A DNA stretch of 64,000 nucleotides from Malus domestica (lineage: Eukaryota > Streptophyta > Magnoliopsida > Rosales > Rosaceae), in NCBI RefSeq assembly GCF_042453785.1, contig NC_091675.1, positions 53,792,501-53,856,500 of the forward strand, read 5' to 3'. Both the position numbers and the translations under genes were made by a program. Shown here one piece after another: positions 10,789 through 21,880 of the stretch; positions within the stretch are counted from its first letter, which is position 1, and each line of letters opens with the position of its first letter. Below the pieces are notes generated by a model. It saw nothing but the letters and a program-made list of their open reading frames with translations, had not been told where the DNA came from and made no database searches.

Positions 10789-13700
10789 AAAGGGTTAAAA
10801 CATGCGAACAGTAAAGAATTTCTCCCCCGTGTGAGGGTTTCTGTTCATCAATGCCTAGCTTACACCAACCTCCTTCAATCACTGTAATGCTCGAATTGAA
10901 GCTTGAAATTTCGGGGTATTCATGCGAAGGTATGAAACTGCTTTTCATAAATTATTGCAATTTGGTTGAATTGAAATTAAGCTTTTGGTTCCAATCGAAT
11001 TGATTTTGTGATATTATAATTGAGAAGTTGAAAACTATCATGTTGTTTCTGAGCAAATATAGTGTTTTCATTTGGGATTAATTCAATTTTGCAGTTTTCG
11101 ACTCTTATCCTTATAGTGCATATGCAAATGAATAAGTAAGTTTTAGTTCTTGGTTATTTCTCTATGAAGTGATAGTCGCTTCTATTATTGCAATGAATAT
11201 TACTTTTAGTATTCTTTGAAATCGATTGTCCGTTTCAATTATGACATAGAAAAGAATAAACATTCCTTAAGTGTTTTTATGTGACTGATGTAATTTTGAT
11301 ATGAAAATCATTCAGATCAATAATTTCCGTTTGATAAGACTTCCCTAACATCAATAACATATAATATTTTGTCATGTAAATGGATTTTAGACGCTGGTAT
11401 TTTTTCACGTTTTTTGGACCAGAAATGGATTTATGGTAAATTTTTAAGTGTGATACCTTAGTGTTGGAATTCTGCAGACTTCCGCAGAATAGTCTGCTTG
11501 TGATATTATTTTGAAATATCTATGTGACTCATAAATTCATGAAATTTTAGTATGATATACATTGAGATATTTATTTCAAATCTGGAAATTTTGACGAGCA
11601 TTGGTTTAAAAATGAATTATTGGTGAATTTTTAATCTCGGGACTGTCTTGCAGAATTTATGAGGTTTCTGCAGAAAATTCCATTTCGATTTTATTTTTAG
11701 CCCACTTTTAAAATCGCATAAATCATGGAATTTTGGGTAACAATAAATTTACATGTCTACTTTATTTCTGCAAATTTTCATACACATTGGAGGAAGATTG
11801 AAGTTTTGGTGAATTATTTAGTCTCGGGTATGTACTGAACATTTTCTGCTGTTTCTGCAGCACCTCTCTTTTCAAATTCATTTTTGGCTCGCTTATAAGA
11901 TTTTAAAAATCATGAAATTTTGCAAAATAGTAGTCATATATGTCTAGTTCATACTTGAAAATTTTCATGACAATCTAAAGAGAATTGAGTTTTTAGTGAA
12001 TTTGCAAACTAAAGTAGTACTGCTGAATTTTGGTACTTCAAACTAGTTTTGTTATGTGATATTGTTTGACTGATTTGTGTACATCAATTGGTACCAATTA
12101 TTGTACAAGTTTATGGTTCCAATATGTCCTTATGTTATGCAAATTCTCAATACTAATGAATTTTATAAACAACACTGATTAAATTTTGATTTAAAGATGT
12201 ATTGGTTTGTTTTGTTTAAACCAATGTTTTGTTTGGTCTTCAATTCTGATTATGATGATAATTGTCTTTTGAGAAAATTGGAAAGTGGAATTAGTTTACT
12301 AATTGATCATTTTGGTCCCTATCGAATAACTGAATAACCATGTTTCTTCTTTTGAGAACTCTATTGTTCAATGTCAACAACGACATACTTTTTGTGTCTG
12401 ATTGAATCTTTTGAGAATCATTGAATATCCAACAAAACGGTTATTTAATACTGTTCTAAAAGATTATTTTGAAAAATCAGAATTCTAATTTATATGGTGA
12501 ATACTTTTGTCCCAATGGGAAATTCAGGAAATCACTCACCAATTATAAATTAGTATTATAACAAATCATAAAATACTTTTAACATATGTTCATCTAGCCA
12601 AAGCTGTTGAAGCTATATGTATTTTGTGTATTTTATGTTTTGGCTAGCTATGCAGGTATTTTATTTGCATGATTAGTTTCTGCCCAAAGGTGTAACAATC
12701 ATGCAAATTGGAGTTGGTTCGATCCTCCACAACTCAACTACTTCCATGATGAATCTTGCAGAATCGAGAATGAGTAGGTAAATTTGCCAATCTTTTGCCT
12801 TAATTTTCAGTGAATTCTAAATTGGATTAAAATTATTGTTGAAAAAGTTGATGTTGTTGAGATATCTATGTGTTTACTTTTATCGACTTTGTTTTAGAAT
12901 TAAAACATAAATTTTGAGTTTGGATTCTCTTATTAGGTTTCATTTTACTTTATGACCTAATCTTTAACACATATGTGGGTCTTCTCTCATACACTAAAAT
13001 AAATTTTGTAGCCATTGGTTTATCTAATCACTTGTCACTTTTAGATCGATTAATAATGTTGAGATATTGTTCCTTTTATAAGCCTAATTTTGATACATGG
13101 ATACATATAGATTGGTTTATTATGTCCAAACCAACTATTTTGTGACTCAACAAATTTGTGTAAGAAATTTTAATGTTTTGGGCATATTAGAGGTTATTTA
13201 TCTAATGAAATGAACCTTTAATTTATTTAAGAAATTTTTGTGTTTTGAGCATATTAAAGATTGTAAATTGGTTTTATTTAAATTATGATTAAATCTAAAA
13301 TTTTGGTAGAGCTTGGGAAATACTGATGGAGTTTTTACATACCTTGCAACAAATCCTATTTGATTACAATTTTGATAAATTTTCTAACTCCAAACTTTGT
13401 AAAAATTTGTCATCTTATATTATTAATGGATTGTGTACACTATCTTTATTGATTCAACTAGCCTATATTTTGTTATATGAAAACCACTTTCTCTAGTGTT
13501 TAATCTTGCAATTTTGAGTGTTTGCCCAAGTGGGAGAAATAATGTATTATGGGCTTCACACTCATCAATTTTGCATGCTTTTAATGATCATAGTTTTGGT
13601 AGATAAAACGTACATTATCATACTTGTTTATATTTTATTTGTTACATATGCAACTAATCTTGTAAGAAATTCAAGAAGGGTTAATGAGTATATTCTGCTC

Positions 13701-14771
13701 AAAAGTGTTTTGCTTATTAATTCTTGTATGTTGTTCAAGAAATTGAACTTGTGATTTATATGTTATTGATGAATAATTAATCTGCTCAAAAGTGTTTTCT
13801 TATTCAGTACAACTATAAATCAATGTATAGTGAAGCATGGAATTGACAAGATTGTATATACTTCATCTGCTCAAAAGTGTTGAAGCTATATATGTTTGCC
13901 CTTGTATTTTATGTTTTAGCTATGCAAACCTAATATAATTAGTTTCTGTCCAAAGATGATTCTAGAATTATATGCTTTTGATGCATTAGAAAACATTCAG
14001 TTAAAGTTTTCTATTTCTGTCAATTGTTAGATGAACAAAACTGACCAAATAATTTTGTATAGTTTTTCAGTCATGAGAATCACTTCCCTACAAATATCTA
14101 AAATAAAGATGTTGAGCTCATAAATTTTATGTTTTAGATCCCATGACTAATGTTTTGCTAATGGGAGTATTTGAAAGGTGTCTGTTTCATTTTATAGGCA
14201 TTTATAAAGTTTTTTTTTACTCTCTTAATCAGTGGGAGTAATAATTTGTTTATCTCTACTAATCAGTGGGAGTAAGAGATTACCTTTTGTGTTAAAAATT
14301 TGAAGTGTTAGTGGCTGATATTTTAAGAGTAAATTTTGTTTAAGTTTTGTTCATAAGTTTTAATAAGAGGTTCTCATTTTGTAAATAGTATGCCGTATTT
14401 TACTCGTTCTCTTATCATATTCTAAATTGACAGAAAAGTTGGATGTTGTTACCAACGTTGTTGAGTTCTTTTATGAACTACTTTTGTACTGAAATATATT
14501 TTCATATTTTCAGTTCGACTATTGTGAGCTAATGTTTTGACTATTAGCTCTTGACACCATGACTTAGATAGCAACAAAGTGCTTTAAGTTGAATGTGTAT
14601 GTGATCTTGGAGTGCAAGGAACAGACCAAATTGTTCTTTGTTTTCTTTGGTTCTGCATTCGATTCAAAGTGACAGGTTGCTAGGAAAGGTTATTGCATAC
14701 TTATGAAGACTCAGTGATCACCATGAGTTCTTATTTTGTTAGGATGAATCATTGACATTCAAGTGGGAGAA
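10012..14771. other. Non-coding interior of the LARD-type element
   Basis: AT-rich sequence without a recognisable gene. It holds a (TA)n run (about 10605-10635), a ~28-base A run (about 10758-10786), three degenerate direct repeats of roughly 200 bp between 11400 and 12020 (each with ATCATGAAATTTT- and TCTGCAGAA-like words), and repeated CTGCTCAAAAGTGTTTT words at 13696, 13781 and 13867. The words AATCAGTGGGAGTAA near 14227 and 14260 echo the terminal purine tract. Confidence 0.7.
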
Positions 14772-15272
14772 TGTAAGATTGTGAATGATAATGAATGTTG
14801 TATTGGATCGTTTTGTTGTAAGCCACTTGTCTATCAAGTTGTTAGCAACCAAAGTGATCCGATAGTCCTAACATAATAAGGATTATGGAGTCTAAACCTT
14901 TGCAATTGACTTAAAGAAATCTGATGGATTTCACTACAAAGATATAGTATCATGGTGGGACTTAAATACTTAAGTGATAGGATTTGATTTTCACAACCAA
15001 TAATAGGCCGGCTGTGATTAAACCCTAATGATATAAATACTATGGTTAAGTCCCTGCTTCCATACGCTCAATCTCTAAAAATACGCTAAACCCTATTCAC
15101 AGCAGAGAGATATTTTGAAGTACTGGAAGTAGAAGACGACCAAGAACTCTGCAATGTCTTCCGTATTCTACAGATAAGTTTAATATAATTAGTCGATCTC
15201 TATTTTATATATTGATTTGATTTATTCGTGATCCTAATGTCTTGTTGTTGTGATTTCAGAATATGTCTTACA
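14772..15272 (+). repeat. 3' LTR of the LARD-type element
   Basis: Second 501-bp LTR, with the purine tract at 14761-14771 just upstream and TSD TGCAT just downstream. Confidence 0.92.
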
Positions 15273-15922
15273 TGCATCACACCAAACCCAAATACCCGTC
15301 GGTTCAGAAGATCGGAGGAGCGGAATCCTCACTCTCAATGGTGATTTCCGACGACCGTAAGGGCTGGATTTTCCAGCAAGGGGAGGGCCTGAACCTGCGC
15401 TCCAGCTGTGTTTTCCGGCGAGGGGAGGGGCGGCCGCCACTCCTCGCCCTCACGTGGCTTCGCCACTGCATGGACATATGATGTCTTCCTCAGTTTTAGA
15501 GGAGAGGATACCCGCAACAATTTTGTAGGTCATCTGTACAAGAATTTGGTTCAGAAGGGAATCAAAACCTTCATAGACGAAGAGGCGCTTCAAAGAGGAG
15601 AGGAAATATCGTTGGCGCTTCTCAAAGCAATCGAGCAATCGAGGATTTCTCTTGTTGTCTTCTCAGAAAACTACGCTTCCTCACACTGGTGCTTAGATGA
15701 ACTCGTTCACATCTTTCACTGTAAAGAACAACTGCAGCAGATGGTTTTTCCAGTTTTTTACAAGGTGGATCCATCGGATGTGAGGAGGCAAAGAAAGAGT
15801 TTCGGTAAGGCACTTGCTGACCATGAAAGCAAACTCAAAGATAACATGGACAAGGTGTTGAGATGGAGAGAAACTCTTACGAAAGCAGCAAATTTGTCTG
15901 GCTGGTCATTCCAGGCAGACGG

Positions 15923-17158
15923 GTATTTTTCTGACCTCTATGTACAAATAAACTTCAATTCATAAGCATAATATGAAGGCTTTTTAGCCAAAATGGTTTT
16001 TCTGAGATGAGCATAACTCTTTACTTTGTTCTTCAAGATTTAAAATCGATAGAAGTGGTTCTTGAGATTGTCCATCGTCAATCATTTTAGTTATTCCGTG
16101 AAAAAAAAATATTTGTTAAATTGAGTGTATTTTTGTCAAATCAATCGCTTCACTTGAACTGGTGGTTTCTCCAGTTTAGTTGAGATTTCTCACAGAATGA
16201 CCAAAGTGATTAACGGTGGACACTCTCAAGAACCACTTTTATCGATTTTAAATTTCAGTGACCAAAATGAAGAGTTATAAGAATTTCAGCAACTATTTTA
16301 GCTAAAAAGACTAATATAAATATATAATATTTGAGAAATGCTAAGGAAACCCTCTCAAAGTGGAACTCTCTTCATGAGCTCTCTCACACCTCATAGTTTA
16401 ATGTTAGTTTCCTTGCCAACATTATAAAATATTGTGGCAAAAAATGAGGTGGCAAAAAGTTCATAGAGAGTATCACTTTTGAGAAATTATCCTCAGCATT
16501 TTTCATAATATTTTGATATTATTCCCTCACAATATTATAGGAAAACTTGTTTAAGTTATTCATTATTAGTATGTGAAGCAAACACATATTGGAGAATATA
16601 ATCCCACATCGGTCATATGATAAAATAATATACAACAAATATATGAGAGTTTGCACTCCTAATAGAGAATTTTTGTAGTAAAATCTAATACCGAGTAGTA
16701 GGAGATTAAATTGAGACACTATTGGTATTCTTGATGGTAAATCATGTTTGGCCTATAAAATTTATCAACACATAGCTAAACGCCATTCATCCATACTTAA
16801 TATATAATGCCAACAACCCATTTAGGGTCACGGACTTCACCAAAAAGAATGCCCCCCCTCTCCAAATAAAAAAGTTCAAAACCAGTCGAAATGAATGCAT
16901 AAAATAGTGCAGAGGCAATTTTGTCATAAAAAGAATTTTTTTATTGTTTTTTTATGATTAGTATCTTACTATTACGTGGAATATTCAGGAGTTTCTTCTA
17001 GCATGGTCTAATATTATTCATTTAATCCAAATGTTTGACTTTCTTTTTCTTAAGTAGAGTTGTCTGTCTGCTCTTGAAATATTGGTTACATGGAACATCA
17101 ACGGATTTCTTCTAGTTTAATTATAATAATGTTCTTTTTTATGCTTTTAAACTTGTAG
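15923..17158 (+). other. Intron 1 of TIR1, with two ancient hairpin elements
   Basis: Flanked by GG|GTATTT and CTTGTAG|G. It contains a foldback sequence (about 15975-16312) whose two arms, each over 100 bp, pair around CACTTGAACTGGTGGTTTC. A second inverted element follows (about 16335-16505, ends AATGCTAAGGA / AATGCTGAGGA). Both occur in the introns of TIR2, TIR3 and TIR5, so they predate duplication. Reading on from exon 1 gives a stop at 15963-15965, so a retained intron would encode a TIR-only protein. Confidence 0.75.
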
Positions 17159-17631
17159 GCATGAATCTAAATTTATTCAAAAAATTGTTGAAGATATTTC
17201 GGTCCCAGTTTTAGATAGTACCCATTTGAATGTGGCAAGGTATCCAGTTGGAATAGAGTCTCGCCGTTCCTCCGACGCCGCACCGCCCGCAACTACCGCC
17301 AATTCTGATCAAGACCGAGATCGGGATAGAGAGAGAGACCGAGACCAAGATCGAGATCGCAGTCCTTCAAAGGTGCTGCTTCCGCCCTCGCTTTCTTAGC
17401 TGGAAGATTTGTAGGATTCGCTTTCTTATGTATGCTGTGTTACTGATTGGTTTGGTGATGCAGGCACAAGATTTCAGGCAGCCGGAACCTCAGATAAGCA
17501 TGAAGACTTGTTTGCAGAAGAAGTTTGAAATAGTTTGCAAATTCTTATTCGTTTTGTGTTGGATCATCTTCTTAGTATTTTGGGTCCGTGGCGCCGCACG
17601 CATCGGTTTTTTTAGCGAGTTTTTTCAATAA

Positions 17632-18540
17632 ATTGTAAGAGACTTGTTGCATATTTAAATTAACACACATTATATCCTTGTTTCCTATGTTTTCAGTATA
17701 TTCCAATGCTTTATTATATATATGTCATTCTATTTTGTAGTTTATGATGAAATAATATATATTGTAAGTATAAGCAGACATTTATTTACACGAAATATAA
17801 TAGATTTACTTAAATCTACCTAGTCCGCTTAGGTGCTCCCTTAGCTGCCTAGGCACTAGGTTCTAATGCACCGCCCGACTAGCACCTATCGTCTTTTAGA
17901 ACCTTGGTTATGGTAGTGGTGGGAGTTAAATAGGCGTATGCCTAGCCTATGGAGCTCACAAAAAAAAACCAAGGATAATTTTTATTTTGTATTTCATTTT
18001 TTTAATAAAATGGAAGGGACTTTTGAATGCTTCGATGAACATTTATTATATGGTTGCTCATTATGTTTTCAGTATGTTCTAATACTTTATAATTTATATT
18101 ATTTTAATTTATAATGTATGTATTTCAATACAATTATGTATTTTAAAACAGACCCTGTTATACACTATTGGCTTGGTAATTTGAATCAAATCCACACCAT
18201 CTCAATAAAATTCCAATCCATCCCAATACATTTGGGTCAAAAGTTGGAGTTGCAAAGCACAGAAAAGACATATTTGGGCCTAGTGGGTCTCACGGTGGTG
18301 CTTAGATGAATCGGTTTGAGTCTGACCGAGTCTGAGTGTTCCCAAAGAAAACGAATAACTCGGTTCATGACGAGAGATTTTTCAGTGCAACCAAATCATG
18401 AGCCATACATTACATGTCACTATATAAATGATAAAATATGTGTTAAAAAATTGATAACTTAAAAATTTAAACTTTCTGCCACTTGCATAAAAATACGTGA
18501 TCATTCGGTATTCCCATCATAATAAAAAATTTCTAGTCCA
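17632..18540 (+). other. TIR1 3' flank, repeated downstream of the other TIR genes
   Basis: No gene seen. The words GGCGTATGCCTAGCCTATGG and AATCCACACCATCTCAATAA recur after TIR2 (about 21970-22290), TIR3b (about 44710-45400) and TIR5 (about 56530-56830), so the duplicated unit extends well past exon 3. Confidence 0.7.
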
Positions 18541-18594
18541 TGACAGAAGCGGCACACCTGGGAAGGTTGGTTCGTCACTGAGACTTCAATAAAT

Positions 18595-18893
18595 ACTTGC
18601 ATTTGCCTACACACTTTATGTGTATGCACACATTTTTTTAGAAAATGAGAAGGAGAGAGGGAGAGAGAGAGAGAAAGAACATGAGGGAGTGAGAGGTTTT
18701 TTTTTTGGTTTATTTTTTTTTTAAATTTTAAATATTAAAGATATTTTAACATCATATATAGGTAAAGTTTCAATAAAAAATAGTAAAATTTAGACTTGTG
18801 AAATTACATTATTATCTATCATTTTTTTTTGTGATAAAAGACTAAGTTATTTTTCATCCTCTTTTGAGACAAACAAGTTTCATTAATTAATAG
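18595..18893. other. Extra ~300-bp sequence in the CMC4 exon-1 copy's leader
   Basis: Relative to 59345-59362, where GAGACTTCTATAAATA runs straight into TTAGAAACCG, this copy has about 300 bp inserted, with a GA-rich run (18650-18680). No inverted ends or clear TSD were found, so it is unclassified. Confidence 0.5.
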
Positions 18894-18951
18894 AGATTAG
18901 AAACCGCAGGAGCTGCCATTTCCGATGATCGAATGCTTTAGAGAAAGAGAG

Positions 18952-19040
18952 ATGGCGCGGCAAGAAAGCAAAGAGCCCTGCAAGAAAGAAGCCTGCAACA
19001 TTCAAGCATGCCCCTCCAAGAACAACTTCCTCCCTCAAAA
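18952..19040 (+). pseudogene. Orphan exon 1 of CMC4 (Cx9C protein)
   Basis: 89 bp starting ATG GCG CGG, encoding the first 29 residues of the CMC4-like protein with C10-X9-C20 intact, followed by the same donor (AAA|GTACGC). The matching exon 2 is absent: after ~820 bp of CMC4 intron sequence comes TIR2. The upstream CMC4-like sequence (GGCACACCTGGGAAGG) is also present, so a promoter may survive. Without the second Cx9C motif the encoded peptide cannot form the helical hairpin. Confidence 0.88.
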
Positions 19041-19417
19041 GTACGCCCCTCCGTCCTCTTTTTCCTCCTCTTCTCTTTATTATTATCTGTATCACTTGTT
19101 TGGTTTCCGAGAAAACATTGTTTGGTTGCCGAGAAAATAGAGGAACATTTCTATCATCTCCATTTTCTTTCCCAAGAGTGAAGCTTTAAAATTCATGGGT
19201 CGAATCGAATATCTTTTCATTCAAGAACAATTTTTGTTTATTTCTCCATCGTATTGTAATTAATATAAAATGCGTTGTGATTTGATTTCTAGCTGGTTAG
19301 GGGTTTTACCATTGTGATTGGCTGCTTGCTTTACAACTTCTGTTTGTTTTACTGTTTCCTGAGCTTTTCAAAAAATATATAATCTGGCTCTTTTCAATTT
19401 ATACGGTAAGACGGTAA

Positions 19418-19694
19418 GGGTGTGTTTGTTAGGGATGATTGGGTTGGATAGGATAATTGCTAGATTCAAGGCATATCCAAGTTGAAGGTAGAAGACAAGT
19501 TACTCATGAAGGAAAGTTGTCCATTCGAATTCCCACAAAAAACTAGGATTAGATGGGGTAACTTTCCTCTCTGATCATCGTTTTCGACATTCAACTTGGA
19601 CAAATTTGGGAGTTGTGTTGCATTTTTCCCTTAAATATGCCTTGAATCTAGTGAGTTATGCTACCCAAGCTAATCCTCCCTAACAAACGCACCC
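19418..19694. mobile_element. MITE-like element, copy 2
   Basis: Same termini and context as 6096-6373. It lies in the CMC4 intron segment upstream of TIR2. Confidence 0.7.
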
Positions 19695-19869
19695 AAACAG
19701 TTTCCACAAGCTGGTTTTCTTAACAAAACTTTCTTTTAGCACCATGGAGGTAAATCTATAATCTCCAACGAGGAGGAATTGAACCGATACTTGTGGATGC
19801 AGTCTAGCTGTACTGACTTGAAGTTCTATAATCTCTCAGCATCTCATCCTTTTTCGTAATCGAATGATC

Positions 19870-21880
19870 ATGGATTCAACGACCAATGAAGGAGCCTCTT
19901 CCTCTTCGTCTTCTTCTTACACCCATTCATGGACATATGATGTCTTCCTCAGTTTTAGAGGAGAGGATACCCGCAACAATTTTGTTGGTCATCTGTACAA
20001 CAATTTGGTTCGGAAGGGAATCAAAACCTTCATAGACGACGAGGCGCTTAAAAGAGGAGAGGAAATATCGGCAGCGCTTCTCAAAGCAATCGAGCAGTCG
20101 AGGGTTTCTGTTGTTGTCTTCTCCGAAAACTACGCTTCCTCAGAGTGGTGCTTAGATGAACTCGTTCACATCTTTCACTGTAAAGAACAACTGCAGCAGA
20201 TGGTTTTTCCAGTTTTTTACAAGGTGGATCCATCGGATGTGAGGAACCAAACAAAGAGTTTGGGCAAGGCACTTGCTCACCATGAAAGCAAACTCAAAGA
20301 TAACATGGACAAGGTGTTGAGATGGAGAGAAACTCTTACAAAAGCAGCAAATTTGTCTGGCTGGTCATTCCTGGCCGACGGGTATTTTTCTGACCTCTAT
20401 GTACTAATAAGCTTCAATTCATAAGCATAATACGAAGACTTTTTAGCCAAAATGATTTTTCTATGATGAGCATAATTCTTTACTTTGTTCTTTAAGATTT
20501 TAAATCGATAGAAATGGTTCTTGAGATATCCATCGTCAATCATTTTGGTTATTCTGTGAAAAAAAATCTCAATTTGTTAAATCAATCACTCCACTTGAAC
20601 TGGTGGTTTCTCCAGTTTAGCTGAGATTTCTCACAGAATGACCAAAGTGATTAACAGTGGACACTCTCAAGAACCATTTTTATCGATTTTAAATTTCAAT
20701 GACCAAAATGAAGAGTTATAACAATTTCAGCAACTATTTTAGTTAAAAAGACTAACATAAATATATAATATTTGAGAAATGCTAAGGAAACCTCTCAAAG
20801 TGGAACTCTCTTCATGAGTTCTCTCACACCTCATAGTTTAATGTTAGTTCTCTTGCCAACATTATAAAATATTGTGGCAAAAAATAAGGTGGCAAAAAGT
20901 TCATAGAGAGTATCACTTTTGAGAAATTATCCTTAGCATTTTTCATAATATTTTGATATTATTCCCTCACAATATTATAGGAAAACTTGTTTAAGTTATT
21001 CATTATTAGTATGTGAAGCAAACACATATTGGAGAATATAATCTCACATCGGTCATATGATATAATAATATATAACAAATATATGAGAGTTTGCACTCCT
21101 AATAGAGAATTTTTGAAGTAAAATCTAATACCGAGTAGTAGGAGATTAAATTGAGACACTATTGGTAATCTTAAAAGAATTTTTTTTATGATTAGTATCT
21201 TACTATTACGTGGAATATCCAAAGGTTTCTTCTAGCATGGTTTAATATTATTTATTTAGTCCAAATGTTTGACTTTCTATTTCTTAAGTAGAGTTATTTG
21301 TCTGCACTTGAAATATTGATTACATGGAACATTCACGGATTTCTTCTAGTTTAATTATAATAATGTTATTTTTTATGCTTTTAAACTTGTAGGCCTGAAT
21401 ATAAATTTATTCAAAAAATTATTGAAGATATTTCGGTCCAAGTTTTAGATAGTACCCATTTGAATGTGGCAAAGTATCCAGTCGGAATACAGTCTCGTGT
21501 CAAACAATCCAGTTCGGTTTTTTTGGATCTTGGATCTGCTCCTGTCCTCGATCGCGAGCAATTCGAGAGAGACCGAGATCGAGATCGCAGTCCTTCAAAG
21601 GTGCTGCTTCCGCCCTCGCTTTCTTAGCTGGAAGATTTGTAGGATTCGCTTTCTTATGTATGCTGTGTTACTGATTGGTTTGGCGATGCAGGCACAAGAT
21701 TTTAGGCAGCCGAAAACTCAGATAAGCAGCAAGATGAGTCTGAGGAAGAAGTTTGAAATAGTTTGCAAATTCTTAACCGTTTTGTATTACATCATCATCG
21801 TAGTACTTGTGGCCAGACACCACGATTTTTTTAGGGAAATTTTTATAGAAAGTATAATAAATTTACCTAAAGTTGTCTAG
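19870..21880 (+). CDS. TIR2: TIR domain - linker - VAMP72-like membrane tail
   Basis: Predicted exons 19870-20381, 21393-21600 and 21692-21880 give an open 302-codon product. The TIR domain (about residues 21-165) shows YDVFLSFRGEDTR, the BB-loop region FIDDEALKRGEE and SSEWCLDEL with the putative catalytic Glu97. Plant TIRs cleave NAD+ to make immune signals; activity here is inferred. Exon 2 supplies PEYKFIQKIIEDIS (the region before NB-ARC in TNL proteins) and a short D/R repeat. Exon 3 starts AQDFRQ and ends in a hydrophobic helix (about 264-281) plus 21 residues. The start at 19870 was chosen because MDSTTNEG is conserved; an upstream ATG at 19864 is private to this copy. No NB-ARC motifs or LRRs exist. 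Its upstream region is CMC4 intron sequence, not the W-box segment of its relatives. Splicing is predicted, not shown. Confidence 0.78.
20382..21392 (+). other. Intron 1 of TIR2
   Basis: 1011 bp, GT-AG, with the same foldback element (about 20425-20755) and the AATGCTAAGGA element (about 20778-20945) as the other copies. Readthrough from exon 1 stays open to 20424, so intron retention would give a TIR-only protein with 14 extra residues. Confidence 0.75.

Larger units (their letters stand above)
9511..15272 (+). mobile_element. Coding-free LTR retrotransposon (LARD-type), 5.76 kb, nested in the hAT
   Basis: Two 501-bp LTRs (9511-10011 and 14772-15272) start TGTAAGA and end TCTTACA. By eye they differ at one position (A near 9912, G near 15173). 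5-bp TSD TGCAT at 9506-9510 and 15273-15277. A primer-binding site TGGTATCAGAGCC (10014-10026), the initiator-tRNA-Met type usual in Copia-like elements, follows the 5' LTR. A purine-rich AAGTGGGAGAA precedes the 3' LTR. The 4.76-kb interior holds no polyprotein: the longest frames (63-78 codons) look random. It must have moved with proteins from another element. One difference in 501 bp means a very recent insertion. Confidence 0.93.
8604..15468. mobile_element. hAT element inserted in TIR1 exon 1 (carrying a nested LTR element)
   Basis: 8-bp TSD CATGGACA at 8596-8603 and 15469-15476. Termini CAGTGGCGAAGCTA and, inward from the right, CAGTGGCGAAGCCA. Without the nested LTR element it is about 1.1 kb. 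It keeps only a fragment of a TTF-type hAT transposase on the minus strand (8826-9062) and a GC-rich right end (15278-15468). It is therefore a deletion derivative. TIR2, TIR3 and TIR5 show the uninterrupted target. Confidence 0.95.
8538..17631 (+). pseudogene. TIR1: TIR - linker - VAMP72-tail gene, exon 1 split by a hAT
   Basis: Exon 1 starts at 8538 (MDSTTNEGASSS), is cut after base 8603 by the hAT at 8604-15468, and resumes at 15477, ending at 15922 (donor GG|GTATTT). The TIR domain shows FRGEDTR, the BB-loop region FIDEEALQRGEE and SHWCLDEL with the glutamate that TIR NADases use. Exon 2 is 17159-17372: the HESKFIQKIVEDIS linker that precedes NB-ARC in TNL proteins, then a D/R-rich tail. 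Intron 2 is 91 bp. Exon 3 is 17464-17631: AQDFRQ followed by a hydrophobic tail. Apart from the insertion I see no stop or shift. The hAT end supplies a new in-frame ATG at 15408, giving an open frame that lacks only the first ~22 residues. Confidence 0.85.

Noticed and set aside
13518..13754. 78-codon hydrophobic frame within the LARD interior
   Set aside because: AT-rich sequence often gives such frames by chance; no retroelement domain is present.
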